Shown one piece after another: positions 7,656 to 16,800 of a stretch of 64,000 nt of DNA. A program made the translations under genes and the position numbers. Below the pieces are notes generated by a model, which worked only from the letters and a program-made list of their open reading frames with translations, ran no database searches and had not been told where the DNA came from. Position 1 is the first letter of the stretch, and every line of letters begins with the position of its first letter. This DNA is from Clostridium muellerianum. Its GTDB lineage: Bacteria; Bacillota; Clostridia; Clostridiales; Clostridiaceae. Location of the stretch: positions 62,001 to 126,000 of the forward strand of contig NZ_JABBNI010000013.1 in the NCBI RefSeq assembly GCF_012926525.1, written 5' to 3'.

Positions 7656-7708
7656 CGGAAAATCCAGCGAAAAAACTAATAATATGTTTATAAAGGGGGG
7701 ATTTTCCG
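7656..7708 (+). promoter_or_regulatory. Inverted repeat able to mask the RBS and start codon
   Basis: CGGAAAATCC (7656-7665) is an exact reverse complement of GGATTTTCCG (7699-7708). The second arm covers the 3' end of the GGGGGG ribosome binding site and the first base of the GTG start. Pairing in the mRNA would occlude translation initiation across a 33-base loop. Confidence 0.5.
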
Positions 7709-8931
7709 TGAAAAAGAGTAAAATTTTAGTTTTATCGGTAGCATTAATGATGTCATTTTCAAGTAGTAGTGCATTAGCAGCTTCTCCAAACAGTAAGGTA
7801 AATATCGATGTTTCAAAGAAAACTCACAGTAGTACTGTGAAGAATAATCAAGATAAGAAGTTAGAAAAACAGATTTACTTGGTATCAAGCAGAATTAATA
7901 AGATAGAGTTATCGTTAAATGTAGTAGAGAAATCCATGAACAAGTATTTCAATTCTACTTTAACAGATACAGGTAGTTCAACGGATACTACAACTGGCAC
8001 TACAGATAATACACAAACAGGTGCAAATAATTCAGCAGATTCTGGAACTGTACCAACAGCGAATACAGAAGATAAGACAGAAAATACAAGTACCTCAACA
8101 ACAGGTATAGATACTACGCAAACAGATGGAAGTAATTCATCAGGAAGCACAACAACAAGCACAGATAATACAAAGACAGGTACAAGTACTTCAACAGCTG
8201 CAACTACAACGGATGCTACCACTCAAACGGGAGATGCAAATACAACAACGGATAGTAGTGATAGTTCAGCATCAAATACTACAACAACTTCTGGAACAGA
8301 TGCATCAACAGATACAACAGTGGATAATAGTACTACAGATCAAGAAAATAGTTCTGATGTTACTGATACAGAAGATGAATTAAGTGATGAGTTTGAAAAA
8401 GAATATGAAAATGAAGATAATGCAAGATACAATAGTTTTAGTGGAAAATTGAATGCTATAAACAATAAGCTAAACACAGCAGAAAAAAATATTGCGAAGA
8501 TTAAAAACATAAGTGATAGTCAGGCTAAAGAGTTGCAGGATAAAATAACTGAATTGAGGAATAAAATTGTTAGCCTAAAAGCAAAACTAACTACTAATCA
8601 AAGCAAAACTTTAGATAAAGTAAATCAGTATTCTAATAAAAAGGTTATGCCTGATCAAGAAATAAGTGATAAAAAAACAAGTTGGAATTTAAGCTTTACA
8701 AAGGCACTGGATAAAGAAACTGTTAATTCAAGTAGTATCATGATTGTTGATAAATATGGAAACCTTTTAGATATTGAAATGTCTTTAAATTCATCTAATA
8801 ACATAACTATTAATTCTAAAGATGGTTTTGTAAAGGGAGAAGAATATCTTTTAATAATAACTGGAGATTTGAAATCAAAAGATGGAAAAAAATTAAATAA
8901 GACAGTAGAAAAGAAGTTTACAGTAAAGTAA
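7708..8931 (+). CDS. Secreted surface protein: Thr/Ser-rich linker, coiled coil, SbsA Ig-like domain
   Basis: 407 residues from GTG, chosen because GGGGGG sits 7 bases upstream. Residues 1-24 are a signal peptide ending ALAA. Residues about 90-215 are an extreme Thr/Ser/Asp-rich low-complexity linker; 220-320 are charged, heptad-like helices; the C-terminal 90 residues fit a Big_5/SbsA Ig-like fold (WNLSFTKALDKETVNSSSI, then FVKGEEYLLIITGDLKS). There is no LPXTG, cell-wall-binding repeat or SLH domain. It is probably secreted or loosely wall-associated. It is bounded by a terminator. Function unknown. Confidence 0.8.
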   Translation: MKKSKILVLSVALMMSFSSSSALAASPNSKVNIDVSKKTHSSTVKNNQDKKLEKQIYLVSSRINKIELSLNVVEKSMNKYFNSTLTDTGSSTDTTTGTTDNTQTGANNSADSGTVPTANTEDKTENTSTSTTGIDTTQTDGSNSSGSTTTSTDNTKTGTSTSTAATTTDATTQTGDANTTTDSSDSSASNTTTTSGTDASTDTTVDNSTTDQENSSDVTDTEDELSDEFEKEYENEDNARYNSFSGKLNAINNKLNTAEKNIAKIKNISDSQAKELQDKITELRNKIVSLKAKLTTNQSKTLDKVNQYSNKKVMPDQEISDKKTSWNLSFTKALDKETVNSSSIMIVDKYGNLLDIEMSLNSSNNITINSKDGFVKGEEYLLIITGDLKSKDGKKLNKTVEKKFTVK

Positions 8932-8960
8932 TGCGAACAAAAATATGAATCTACAAAAAA

Positions 8961-8998
8961 TGCAACCATACTACATAAGAGTATGGTTACATTTTTTA
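8961..8998. terminator. Bidirectional terminator
   Basis: TGCAACCATACT pairs with AGTATGGTTACA and is followed by TTTTTT. It separates the convergent surface protein and SGNH hydrolase genes. Confidence 0.85.
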
Positions 8999-10216
8999 CT
9001 TTAAGTTTTCATAAATTATATCTCCAATATATTTATAGCCTTTATCGCTGGGATGAGCAGTGTTTGTTCCGCTGCCTCCGGAATAATCATTAATTTTCAT
9101 TCCAAATAGCCCCTGTTTTTGTGCTTCAGTGTAATCTTCAAAATAAGCTTTATAAATATCTATAAGTCCTATATTATAAGTATTTGATATTTCATATAAT
9201 GCGTTTATATAAGCAGGCCAATTTGTTGTCCATGAATCAGCAGGTTTTTGATTTGTAACTAAGCATACATTACTACCTCTTCCTTGCCAGTAGGTTACTA
9301 AAGTTGTTATATTTGTTTTATAGTTTTCAACAGGAACATGGCTTCCTGATTCATTAAGGCCAAAAGATATAAGTACTAGATCTGGAGCAGGTGCTAGGTC
9401 CCAAATTTTTTTAGTAAAATCATTGCTAAAGTAATTTGCTCCTTTGCTAGAAATGGCTATTTTATCCACCTCAATTCCTGTAGTGTTTGATGAAGCGATA
9501 GCGCCTTCTATGTAAATTTTTGATTTAGTAGTAGGAGTAACTACTAATGTATGATTAGTGTTATTTAAGTTTGAATAGGAAATTTTATGTGAGAAGCTTA
9601 ATATTTCACCTAAGCAATTTATAGTACCCACTTTTGTGCCATCTATTGTTACTTCTGCTGTACCACCAATTGGTGATTTAGAGTACAATAAATCTAAATT
9701 TGTTCCAGTGAAAGCTAAAGTTGCAGGGGTGGCATTTTTAGGTGAAACGCCCAAACATCCACCGAAACCACCAACATTAGATGTTATGGTGTTTAAGGCA
9801 CCAGAAACACTCCAATTCTGCCCTAATGTCCATCTAGGTTTAGTACCAGGTGGCAGAGCACCTTCATATATATTTATAAAGCCTTCTCCTGCATTACCAT
9901 ATTGATTTTGAAGGGAAGATTTCATTATGCCAACCCAGGATTTATTTACTTCATCACTGGAATATTCACCTCTCATATTAGATTCACCTATACAATATAT
10001 TGTTACTTTTTGAGTATTCGTCTTTTTTAATGCATTCTTATATTTAGATAAACCTACATTTATGTTATAACCATATTTCTTATATGGAGATTCTTGAACT
10101 ATTTTTGGTGTTTCTTTAGTTTTGTTTGGTAAATTAGTTTTCTTTGATAAATGTATAAAAAGCATTATAAAAGGTATAGTTATAATAGAAATAATTATTA
10201 ACAAATTTTTTTTCAT
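8996..10216 (-). CDS. Membrane-anchored SGNH/GDSL hydrolase
   Basis: 406 residues from the second ATG, which has GGATGAGG 10 bases upstream; an ATG five codons earlier has no spacing to an RBS. An N-terminal helix (residues 2-22) anchors or exports it. SGNH blocks are visible: catalytic Ser in IGESNMRG, Gly in the GGFGGCLG region, Asn in SFGLNESG, and the Asp/His pair in AHPSDKGY. An extra beta-rich segment lies between blocks, as in carbohydrate esterases. It likely removes acetyl or acyl groups from a cell-surface or external polysaccharide; the substrate is unknown. Confidence 0.85.
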   Translation of the reverse strand: MKKNLLIIISIITIPFIMLFIHLSKKTNLPNKTKETPKIVQESPYKKYGYNINVGLSKYKNALKKTNTQKVTIYCIGESNMRGEYSSDEVNKSWVGIMKSSLQNQYGNAGEGFINIYEGALPPGTKPRWTLGQNWSVSGALNTITSNVGGFGGCLGVSPKNATPATLAFTGTNLDLLYSKSPIGGTAEVTIDGTKVGTINCLGEILSFSHKISYSNLNNTNHTLVVTPTTKSKIYIEGAIASSNTTGIEVDKIAISSKGANYFSNDFTKKIWDLAPAPDLVLISFGLNESGSHVPVENYKTNITTLVTYWQGRGSNVCLVTNQKPADSWTTNWPAYINALYEISNTYNIGLIDIYKAYFEDYTEAQKQGLFGMKINDYSGGSGTNTAHPSDKGYKYIGDIIYENLK

Positions 10217-10452
10217 GTTTATAATCCTCATCCTTATAGTTTTTTAATGTTTTTGAAGTCTTAAAACTTTACGTATTTTAATATGTGTAAAAATTAATAT
10301 TACATACATTGTAAAAAATTGATATTAACGGTGCTTAAAAGTTCATAGTTATAAGATTAGGAGAATTAAATTTAAATAAGTACTCAAAACTCACAAAAAC
10401 ACTATAAGGACATATACTAAATTATGATTGTAAAAAAAAAGAAGGGGATAGA

Positions 10453-11418
10453 TTGAAACGAACAGAAAATGTTAAGCTTTCTGTTATGACATGGAATATT
10501 TATTTAGGTGCAGAACTAACACCATTATTTGCTGCCTGTTCAACTGAGCAAATTCCAGAACATGTCACTGAAGTTTATAGACAGTTTCTTGCAACTAATT
10601 TTCTAGAACGTGCGAAAACCATAGCTGATCAAATCAATTTGAAAAAGCCAGATATTATTGGATTGCAGGAAGCAGTTGTGTGGAAATTAATTTCACCTGA
10701 TTCTCATGTGGTTTCATATGATTTTGCAAATATACTTATTCGTGAATTAAGATATAGGGGATTAAAATATGAAGTGGCAGCAGTAAATCAGAATATTCAA
10801 GCTGCACTGCCAGGTAGTACTGGTAATACTATAGGCTTAAGTGATAGAGATGTTATTTTAATTCGTGATAGGGAAGATTTGAAGGCTATAAAAAAGAAAG
10901 AGGCCAATTTTAAAAATAATTTTCAGATTAACATTTCTAAACAAACATTTACAGCTTTAAGAGGATGGTCTGCTTTTGATGTTTCTTTCCAAGGGAGTGT
11001 GTTTCGAATAATTAATACTCATCTTGATTCAGATTCACCTGAAGTACAAATTGCTCAGGCAAATGAATTGTTAGATGGACCAGGAAAAACAGAACTTCCT
11101 CTTATATTAATAGGTGATTTTAATTCTAATGCAAATGATAACGAAACAACTTATGTAAATTTAATTACTGCAGGTTTTAAGGATAGTTGGATTGAAGCAG
11201 GTAAGAACAAAGGATTTACATGTTGCCAGGATAGTGACTTGCTAAATGCAGAATCTAGCTTAAATAAAAGAATTGATCTAATTTTATTGAAAAACGAAAA
11301 AAATTGGTATGTAGCTAGAGCTGAAGTTATAGGGCAATCCCAATTAGATAGAACTAAATCAAGATTATGGCCCTCTGACCATGCAGGTGTATTCGCAAAA
11401 CTAAAGTTAAAAGATTGA
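10453..11418 (+). CDS. Endonuclease/exonuclease/phosphatase (EEP) family protein
   Basis: 321 residues from a TTG start with GAAGGGGA 6 bases upstream. Family motifs in order: MTWNIYLG (Asn), IIGLQEAV (metal-binding Glu), NTHLDSDSPEVQ (His), LIGDFNSNAND (Asp and Asn), and the final SDHAGVFAKL (Asp-His). The fold is that of DNase I, with Mg-dependent phosphodiester cleavage. No signal peptide is present, so it is cytoplasmic. The substrate (nucleic acid, lipid or sugar phosphate) cannot be told from sequence. Confidence 0.88.
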   Translation: MKRTENVKLSVMTWNIYLGAELTPLFAACSTEQIPEHVTEVYRQFLATNFLERAKTIADQINLKKPDIIGLQEAVVWKLISPDSHVVSYDFANILIRELRYRGLKYEVAAVNQNIQAALPGSTGNTIGLSDRDVILIRDREDLKAIKKKEANFKNNFQINISKQTFTALRGWSAFDVSFQGSVFRIINTHLDSDSPEVQIAQANELLDGPGKTELPLILIGDFNSNANDNETTYVNLITAGFKDSWIEAGKNKGFTCCQDSDLLNAESSLNKRIDLILLKNEKNWYVARAEVIGQSQLDRTKSRLWPSDHAGVFAKLKLKD

Positions 11419-11439
11419 AATATGTAAAATGACAAAAAG

Positions 11440-11535
11440 TAAGAGCAAGTTTATTGAAGTGTAACTTCAAACATTGATTATATTCAGTATTTGTAGTACA
11501 TACACATTTTTAATGTAACACTTGCTCTTATTTTA
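11440..11535 (+). terminator. Terminator with long loop; otherwise empty gap to the XdhC gene
   Basis: TAAGAGCAAGT (11440-11450) pairs with ACTTGCTCTTA (11520-11530), followed by TTTTATT; GAAGTGTAACTTC forms an inner hairpin. The remaining 300 bases to 11836 are AT-rich with no ORF or RNA motif that I can support. Confidence 0.65.
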
Positions 11536-11836
11536 TTGTGTACTTTTATAATAATGACAGTTATATGTGTATTGTTTTGAGTAGTGAGATGAATTTTGAT
11601 AAAATTATATGTAATATGAAGGATTTATGGATAATATGTAGAATACTAGTATTTATACATAATGAATATAAGAATTAAAAGGCTTCTAAAATATACATTA
11701 TTGAATACGTTTAAAATCATGTTATATATTTTATAATAGATGAATTTTTGTTACAAATGGATGTTAAATGAAGTAATTTAATATAAATACTTTATTTAAT
11801 ATATTAAAAGTAATTATTAAGTGAGGGATATGTATA

Positions 11837-12937
11837 ATGAAAGAATTGTATAAAGAAATGATGGGACTTTTAAATAAGGAGGAAAGCTTTGTACTTGCAA
11901 CTATTTTTGATAGAACGGGTTCGGCACCACGTACTGCAGGAGCAAAGATGATAGTCCATAAAGATGGTTCAATTATAGGTACCATAGGAGGCGGACGTTT
12001 AGAAGCAAATGCTATAAAATTTGCAGTACAAGCGTTTGAATCCAAAGAGACTAGTATGAAGCCTTTTGACTTAACTAGTGAGGATGTAGATGCGATGGAT
12101 ATGATTTGCGGAGGTAAGGGAGAAGTTTTAATAGATTTTATTGATGCAAATAATGAAAATAATAAGGTTGTTTATGAAGCTGCACGAAAAATTCAAAAGA
12201 ATAGAGAAAAGGCTTGGTTTATTACCGTTTTAGATAATGGTTCTGATGAGCATGGTGTTAGAAAGCAGCAATGTATAGTAAAACCAGATAAAACACTTAT
12301 TGGTGATATTGATTGTGACCCATATATTTTAGAGAAGCTTATAGCTGGTCCAGCTAAAATATCTATTCATGCTGAAGTAATAGATAACCAACGTTTCTTA
12401 GTAGAACCTTTAAGACCATCTGGAACAGTTTATATTTTTGGAGCAGGACATGTATCTCAAAGAATTGCACCTCTATGCGAAACTGTAGGATTTAAAACTG
12501 TAGTATTAGATGATCGAGAAGATTATGCTAACCGCAAAAGGTTTGCAGAACCTACAGAACTTATGGTAATTGATTCTTTTAATAAATTACCTGATTTACA
12601 TATTAATGAGGATAGCTACTTAGTAATTGTATCTAGGGGACACCTTTATGATAAGATTGTTTTAGAACAGGTACTTAGAAGTGATGCAAGATATATTGGT
12701 ATGATAGGCAGCCGCAGTAAAAGAGATAAGATTTATAATGCATTACTTAGTGAAGGATATACAGAAGAAGAAATTAAGCATGTTTATTCACCAATTGGTA
12801 CTAGCATATGCGCTGAAACACCTGAAGAAATTGCGGTTAGTATTGTAGGCGAATTAATTAAAGTTAGGGCACAAGGGGAAGGTACTAAGAAGAAAAATAG
12901 TGATTCTGGGGATTGCTGTCATATGAGTGGAAAGTAA
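11837..12937 (+). CDS. XdhC/CoxI family molybdoenzyme maturation protein
   Basis: 366 residues. The N-terminal XdhC_CoxI domain contains GTIGGGRLEANAI and MICGGKGEVLIDF. The C-terminal Rossmann domain starts at about residue 198 with VYIFGAGHVSQR and contains DDREDYANRKRF and GMIGSRSKRDKI. Such proteins bind, and promote sulfuration of, the molybdenum cofactor before insertion into xanthine-dehydrogenase-type hydroxylases. No such hydroxylase or cofactor gene is within the window, so this copy is isolated here. The C-terminus ends CCHMSGK. A terminator follows. Confidence 0.9.
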   Translation: MKELYKEMMGLLNKEESFVLATIFDRTGSAPRTAGAKMIVHKDGSIIGTIGGGRLEANAIKFAVQAFESKETSMKPFDLTSEDVDAMDMICGGKGEVLIDFIDANNENNKVVYEAARKIQKNREKAWFITVLDNGSDEHGVRKQQCIVKPDKTLIGDIDCDPYILEKLIAGPAKISIHAEVIDNQRFLVEPLRPSGTVYIFGAGHVSQRIAPLCETVGFKTVVLDDREDYANRKRFAEPTELMVIDSFNKLPDLHINEDSYLVIVSRGHLYDKIVLEQVLRSDARYIGMIGSRSKRDKIYNALLSEGYTEEEIKHVYSPIGTSICAETPEEIAVSIVGELIKVRAQGEGTKKKNSDSGDCCHMSGK

Positions 12938-13055
12938 TAAGTACTAAATGAAATAGGATGTAAAAGACAATTTTAACTTTATTTAAGATAAATAATCAAA
13001 TTGCACTTAGAGAAACTTATCTGCGTAACAAAATTTAATTATAGTGATACATATG

Positions 13056-13104
13056 AAAAAGAGTACCTTTAAAGTTTAATATTAACTTTAAAGGTACTCT
13101 TTTT
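13056..13104. terminator. Bidirectional terminator with perfect 21-bp stem
   Basis: AAAAAGAGTACCTTTAAAGT and its exact complement flank a 7-base loop; A-run and T-run at the ends serve both strands. It separates the XdhC gene from the convergent histidine kinase gene. Confidence 0.92.
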
Positions 13105-13132
13105 AAATATAAGTTGTGTCACAAAATAAAAG

Positions 13133-14503
13133 TTAACCATGTAGATCTAGATCTATAGGTAATGAAATTATAATTTGTCCACCGCCAGTATTTATATCAT
13201 TTTGTATGTTAAGCTTACCATTATGAGCTTTAATTACTTTATTTGCAAAAGATAATCCAATACCATAATGGCCTGTTTGGCTTCGGCTCTTATTACCAGT
13301 ATAGAATAATTCTGTAGCTTTTTTTAATGTCTCAGGAGAAAAACCGTCTCCAGAATCGGTAATTATGAAATAAGCTAAATTATCCATTAGGTAAGTATCT
13401 AAAGTTAATACATCTTTAGTGTATTCAATGGAATTTATAATAATATTCATGAATGCACGTTTCATTGACATAGAATCAATATTGCACATTAATTCATTAG
13501 GTATCTTGTTATTAAAATTAAAACAAATATTGCTATTTCCAATAGAGGAAAGCGTATCTTTTTCAATTATGTTTAAAAATTCATTTATATTATTCTTTTC
13601 TTTATGTATTATAAAAGTTTCATCATTTTTAGATGCATCAATTAAAAGCTGGGTATAATGTTCTATTTCACTTGTTGCTTCCATAATTTCATTTGTGAAA
13701 TCCAATGCTTTTTCATCTTTTTGTGTAAGATTTAGTAGTTCTGCATTTCCTTTGATAACAGTGATAGGTATCTTAATATCATGGGCTAGTGCACTAATTT
13801 GTTCTCCTTTGTTTTTTTCCTGTTCAAATTGAATTGTTAAAGATTTTTTTAAGCTATAGCGTAGACTATCTAAGGAATCCATAACCCTTTGATGCTCTAT
13901 AAAGTATGCATTTTGTACTTCAAAATCTAGATCCTGTTTTTCAATTTTTTCAGTAACATAGCTGAATTTGCTTAATTCATTTTTTATCTTATTTGAAAAT
14001 TGCAAAGAAAGAATGTATAGTGTAATTAATAAAATAATAATAAAAAGTGCTATTAAAGTTATTTCAGGATAATGGACTAATTTTCTAAGTGTAGGATTTT
14101 TGAACTGAACAACAAATTGGTAATGTATTACACAGTATTCTTTTGATCTTTCAATTACCGCATAAACATTAGTTCCAATTTGAGGATCAGTAACACTTAA
14201 TTTAGCTTTTTTAATTTCTGAATCACTCATATTACTTTTTTTTACATTTAAAGTTTGTTTGTCCAAAATAACATAGTTTAAGTTTTCTGGTATTAAGTCA
14301 GAAGTTACTTCTTTAGCATTTTTTATGGTTTCTTTAGATTTTTCTACCATTTGTTGTGAATAGTTAGAAGGTAGAAGTATGTGTGAATTTAGCATATAAT
14401 TAAAAATAAGAAAAATGGCTAATAAGGATGCTATAAAACAAAATGCTATTTTAAAGATGAATTTAATAATATATGCCTGCATAGATGTTTTTTTTATTTC
14501 CAC
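13133..14503 (-). CDS. Sensor histidine kinase of a peptide-resistance system (CprK/LanK-like)
   Basis: 456 residues from GTG, overlapping the response regulator by 10 bases. Two membrane helices (about 12-34 and 150-172) bracket an extracytoplasmic sensor of about 115 residues. The phospho-acceptor motif is ALAHDIKIPIT, as in kinases of antimicrobial-peptide systems. ATP-binding boxes are MNIIINSIEYT (N), TDSGDGFSPE (G1) and HYGIGLSFANK (G2). It should sense cationic or lanthionine peptides directly and phosphorylate the adjacent regulator. The role is inferred from the neighbouring immunity-type ABC transporter. Confidence 0.88.
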   Translation of the reverse strand: MEIKKTSMQAYIIKFIFKIAFCFIASLLAIFLIFNYMLNSHILLPSNYSQQMVEKSKETIKNAKEVTSDLIPENLNYVILDKQTLNVKKSNMSDSEIKKAKLSVTDPQIGTNVYAVIERSKEYCVIHYQFVVQFKNPTLRKLVHYPEITLIALFIIILLITLYILSLQFSNKIKNELSKFSYVTEKIEKQDLDFEVQNAYFIEHQRVMDSLDSLRYSLKKSLTIQFEQEKNKGEQISALAHDIKIPITVIKGNAELLNLTQKDEKALDFTNEIMEATSEIEHYTQLLIDASKNDETFIIHKEKNNINEFLNIIEKDTLSSIGNSNICFNFNNKIPNELMCNIDSMSMKRAFMNIIINSIEYTKDVLTLDTYLMDNLAYFIITDSGDGFSPETLKKATELFYTGNKSRSQTGHYGIGLSFANKVIKAHNGKLNIQNDINTGGGQIIISLPIDLDLHG

Positions 14504-15156
14504 ATGTATCCAACCCCCAAAACTGTTTCAATAGGAGAGCAATCAAATTTCTTAAATTTATTACGAATTAATCTTATATATTCAGTGATTACTGAGAATT
14601 GAGTATCACTATCAAGATCATAGATTGATTCGAAAATTGCCTGTTTTGTAAAAACCTTTCCACGATTTAATGCTAAATATTCACAAATATTGTATTCATT
14701 TTTAGTAAAATTAACAGAATTACCACCAATACTAATTTCCTTCTTATCAAAATCAATTGCAATATTTTCATATATTAATTTTCTAGTAGATTTTCCGCGA
14801 TTTTGTCTCCTAAGATATGCTTCAACACGAGCGTTGAGCTCCATTACTCCAAAAGGCTTGGATATATAATCATCGCCTCCAAGAGTTAACCCTCTAACAA
14901 TTGAAGATTCTTCTGTTTTTGCTGTTAAAAAAATAATTGGAGAATCTACTGAATTACGTATTTTTTCACAAAGTTTAAATCCATCTATTCCTGGCATCAT
15001 TACATCTAGTAAAATCAAATCATATTCACAAAAGTTTTCTATAGGAGTATTTTCTGCATTTTGCAATGTAACTACTTCATGATTATTAATTTCTAAAGCA
15101 TTTTTTATTAATTTTAAAATTCGTTTATCATCGTCTACAGCTAAAATTTTCGCCAT
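14494..15156 (-). CDS. OmpR-family response regulator (CprR/LanR-like)
   Basis: 220 residues: receiver domain with acidic pair DDD near residue 8, phospho-acceptor in LILLDVMMPG (about Asp52) and conserved Lys in YISKPFG; then a winged-helix Trans_reg_C domain from about 130 ending GVGYMWK. RBS GAAGGATG precedes ATG. It is paired with the overlapping kinase and lies downstream of the ABC transporter in the same orientation. Three TTGAT direct repeats at 11-bp spacing upstream of the ATPase gene are the likely target. Confidence 0.9.
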   Translation of the reverse strand: MAKILAVDDDKRILKLIKNALEINNHEVVTLQNAENTPIENFCEYDLILLDVMMPGIDGFKLCEKIRNSVDSPIIFLTAKTEESSIVRGLTLGGDDYISKPFGVMELNARVEAYLRRQNRGKSTRKLIYENIAIDFDKKEISIGGNSVNFTKNEYNICEYLALNRGKVFTKQAIFESIYDLDSDTQFSVITEYIRLIRNKFKKFDCSPIETVLGVGYMWK

Positions 15157-15182
15157 GCGTTCACATCCTTCTATATTTAGTA

Positions 15183-15241
15183 ACTCAACTTTCGGATTAT
15201 ATTTATATTAAGTCAAAATTTTGTATGTTCGAAAATTGAGT
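15183..15241. repeat. Short inverted-repeat element
   Basis: ACTCAACTTTCG at the left faces CGAAAATTGAGT at the right over 59 bp. The same terminus (GCGAAAGTTGAGTA) occurs at about 55113-55128, and a related form at about 61875. It sits between the response regulator and the ABC permease gene. Probably a small non-coding mobile or palindromic repeat. Confidence 0.5.
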
Positions 15242-15275
15242 GAAACTACATAGAATTTATTTTACTAAATTTTAG

Positions 15276-16037
15276 TTACTTTTGTCTACCTTCCCAAAAA
15301 TGAAATGAAAGAATATAAATGACAATACAGCAAATTGTCATTACTGTCATAAATGTTATACCTGTAGTTAGTTCACTATATGTATAAGCGGTCAATACTT
15401 CTCCCGAAATTTTAAATTGAAATTTAAGTATAAAGTTTACAATTCTCATAGGCCATACCCATGGCAAGAACATCCAAACACCGTCTCCTTGACCTGTAGA
15501 AGCTAAAGCAGCAATGATTAAACCAGCAAATCCAGTTACAATACAAACTCCAGTACTAAAATGATAGGCCAAAGCTAAATATAAACTGTAAAGGAAGATA
15601 ACACTTAAAAATATGAAAAAACCTGTTTTAAAATATAAAAGATAATTAATGTTATTTACATGGATTATACATTTCATTGATATTATAAATAATATAATTG
15701 CTAAATAGATAGAAGCTAAACACATTGTAAGAAGCATAAATAATTGACTAACAAAGGTAGTTGCCTTATGAGGCAGTTTGCTGAGCATTATCTGGCAATG
15801 CCCAGCTTGTTTTTCTTGATCTGCAATTAATCCGCAAAGAACTGCAGAAATTATTGGAAAGAAAAAGCCAATTGCTTTAAAGAAATAATCAAATAAAGCT
15901 AAATCATTTAATTTTCCAAATCTATAAAAGGTCATAAAAATAACTGATAGTAAAGGCAATATAATATGTGTCCATAAAAAAACACCATGTTTATTTTTTA
16001 AAAATTCTGCTTTGTAACTGTGCCAAAATGTAATCAT
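15276..16037 (-). CDS. Lantibiotic-immunity-type ABC permease (MutG/CprC-like)
   Basis: About 253 residues from the ATG at 16037, which has GTGAGGT 8-9 bases upstream; the in-frame ATG at 16052 lies inside the previous gene. Six membrane helices are visible. Layout and composition match the MutG/SpaG/CprC family (MITFWHSYKAEFLKNKHG start, QAGHCQIMLSKLPHKA loop). With the MutE-type subunit and the ATPase it forms a LanFEG-type pump that expels cationic or lanthionine peptides from the membrane. Confidence 0.87.
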   Translation of the reverse strand: MITFWHSYKAEFLKNKHGVFLWTHIILPLLSVIFMTFYRFGKLNDLALFDYFFKAIGFFFPIISAVLCGLIADQEKQAGHCQIMLSKLPHKATTFVSQLFMLLTMCLASIYLAIILFIISMKCIIHVNNINYLLYFKTGFFIFLSVIFLYSLYLALAYHFSTGVCIVTGFAGLIIAALASTGQGDGVWMFLPWVWPMRIVNFILKFQFKISGEVLTAYTYSELTTGITFMTVMTICCIVIYILSFHFWEGRQK

Positions 16038-16038
16038 A

Positions 16039-16800
16039 CTAACATACCTCACTTTTACTAAATAAATAACTTGTAATAAACACTAATATAAAAAACAATA
16101 AAATGCTTAATACAATTCCAACTGGAATAACTGAAGAATTTAATAACGGGCTGTTTGAGTCTAGAGGTAAACAATTAGGGTGTAAGTGGAGTAATGGACA
16201 TTGCAATCTAAGAGGTATGCTCCATGGGAATAACCACCATAAAGAAGATGGAGCTCTGCTTGCACCAAGTTCTAAATTAGCACCGTAAGTTAAAATTAAT
16301 AAGATAAAAAAGTTTATTTTTCTACTTAACCATAAGCATAATGGGATTTGCCAAAGTGATGTAATCCAGCTTATGATAATTGATATAAGACAATTATAAA
16401 ATGGAACAACACTTGCTTCCGTACTAGTAAATGCGATATTTAATATAGTTGTAAGTATTCCTAAAAATAGGGAAGCTATTAATGTAAAAAATGATAAAAT
16501 TGCAATTTTAGCTATCCAGCTTTTCTTTAAATCAATTGGAAAAGAAAGAATGGTTTTATAGCCTGTACTGCTTTGCTCAATTTTATGAAACATACCTGTA
16601 AGAAAAACAACTAAAAGTGGCATCCAGGATAATGACCAATGGTTTATTGAAGTAAAAGCAGATTTACTAGTAAAATATCCAAAACCTAGAAAGTCAAAAA
16701 TAAGAGCAAGGCTTACACATAACATTGGTATAGAAATTAATAGTTTACGAAGTATAGTTTTTTTTGTTTTTAAATTTTCAGCAATTAAATATTTAATCAT
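16039..16800 (-). CDS. Lantibiotic-immunity-type ABC permease (MutE/CprB-like)
   Basis: 253 residues with six predicted membrane helices. The N-terminus (MIKYLIAENLKTKKTILRKL) and the SSLWWLFPWSIPLRLQCPLL segment are typical of the MutE/EpiE family. The start ATG shares one base with the stop of the ATPase gene, showing translational coupling. It is one of two different permease subunits of the peptide-resistance transporter. Confidence 0.88.
   Translation of the reverse strand: MIKYLIAENLKTKKTILRKLLISIPMLCVSLALIFDFLGFGYFTSKSAFTSINHWSLSWMPLLVVFLTGMFHKIEQSSTGYKTILSFPIDLKKSWIAKIAILSFFTLIASLFLGILTTILNIAFTSTEASVVPFYNCLISIIISWITSLWQIPLCLWLSRKINFFILLILTYGANLELGASRAPSSLWWLFPWSIPLRLQCPLLHLHPNCLPLDSNSPLLNSSVIPVGIVLSILLFFILVFITSYLFSKSEVC

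Noticed and set aside
7186-7707. c-di-GMP riboswitch controlling the surface protein
   Set aside because: No GEMM-I or GEMM-II conserved blocks found; only the RBS-pairing inverted repeat is seen.
7875-8383. Opposite-strand and alternate-frame ORFs over the Thr/Ser-rich linker
   Set aside because: Shadow frames created by ACA/ACT-rich codons; the signal-peptide gene explains them.
12985-13035. Third copy of the 17631/53191 repeat (AGAAACTTATCTGCGT)
   Set aside because: Match is too short and lacks the diagnostic ATCAAGTGATTCTTAGA block.
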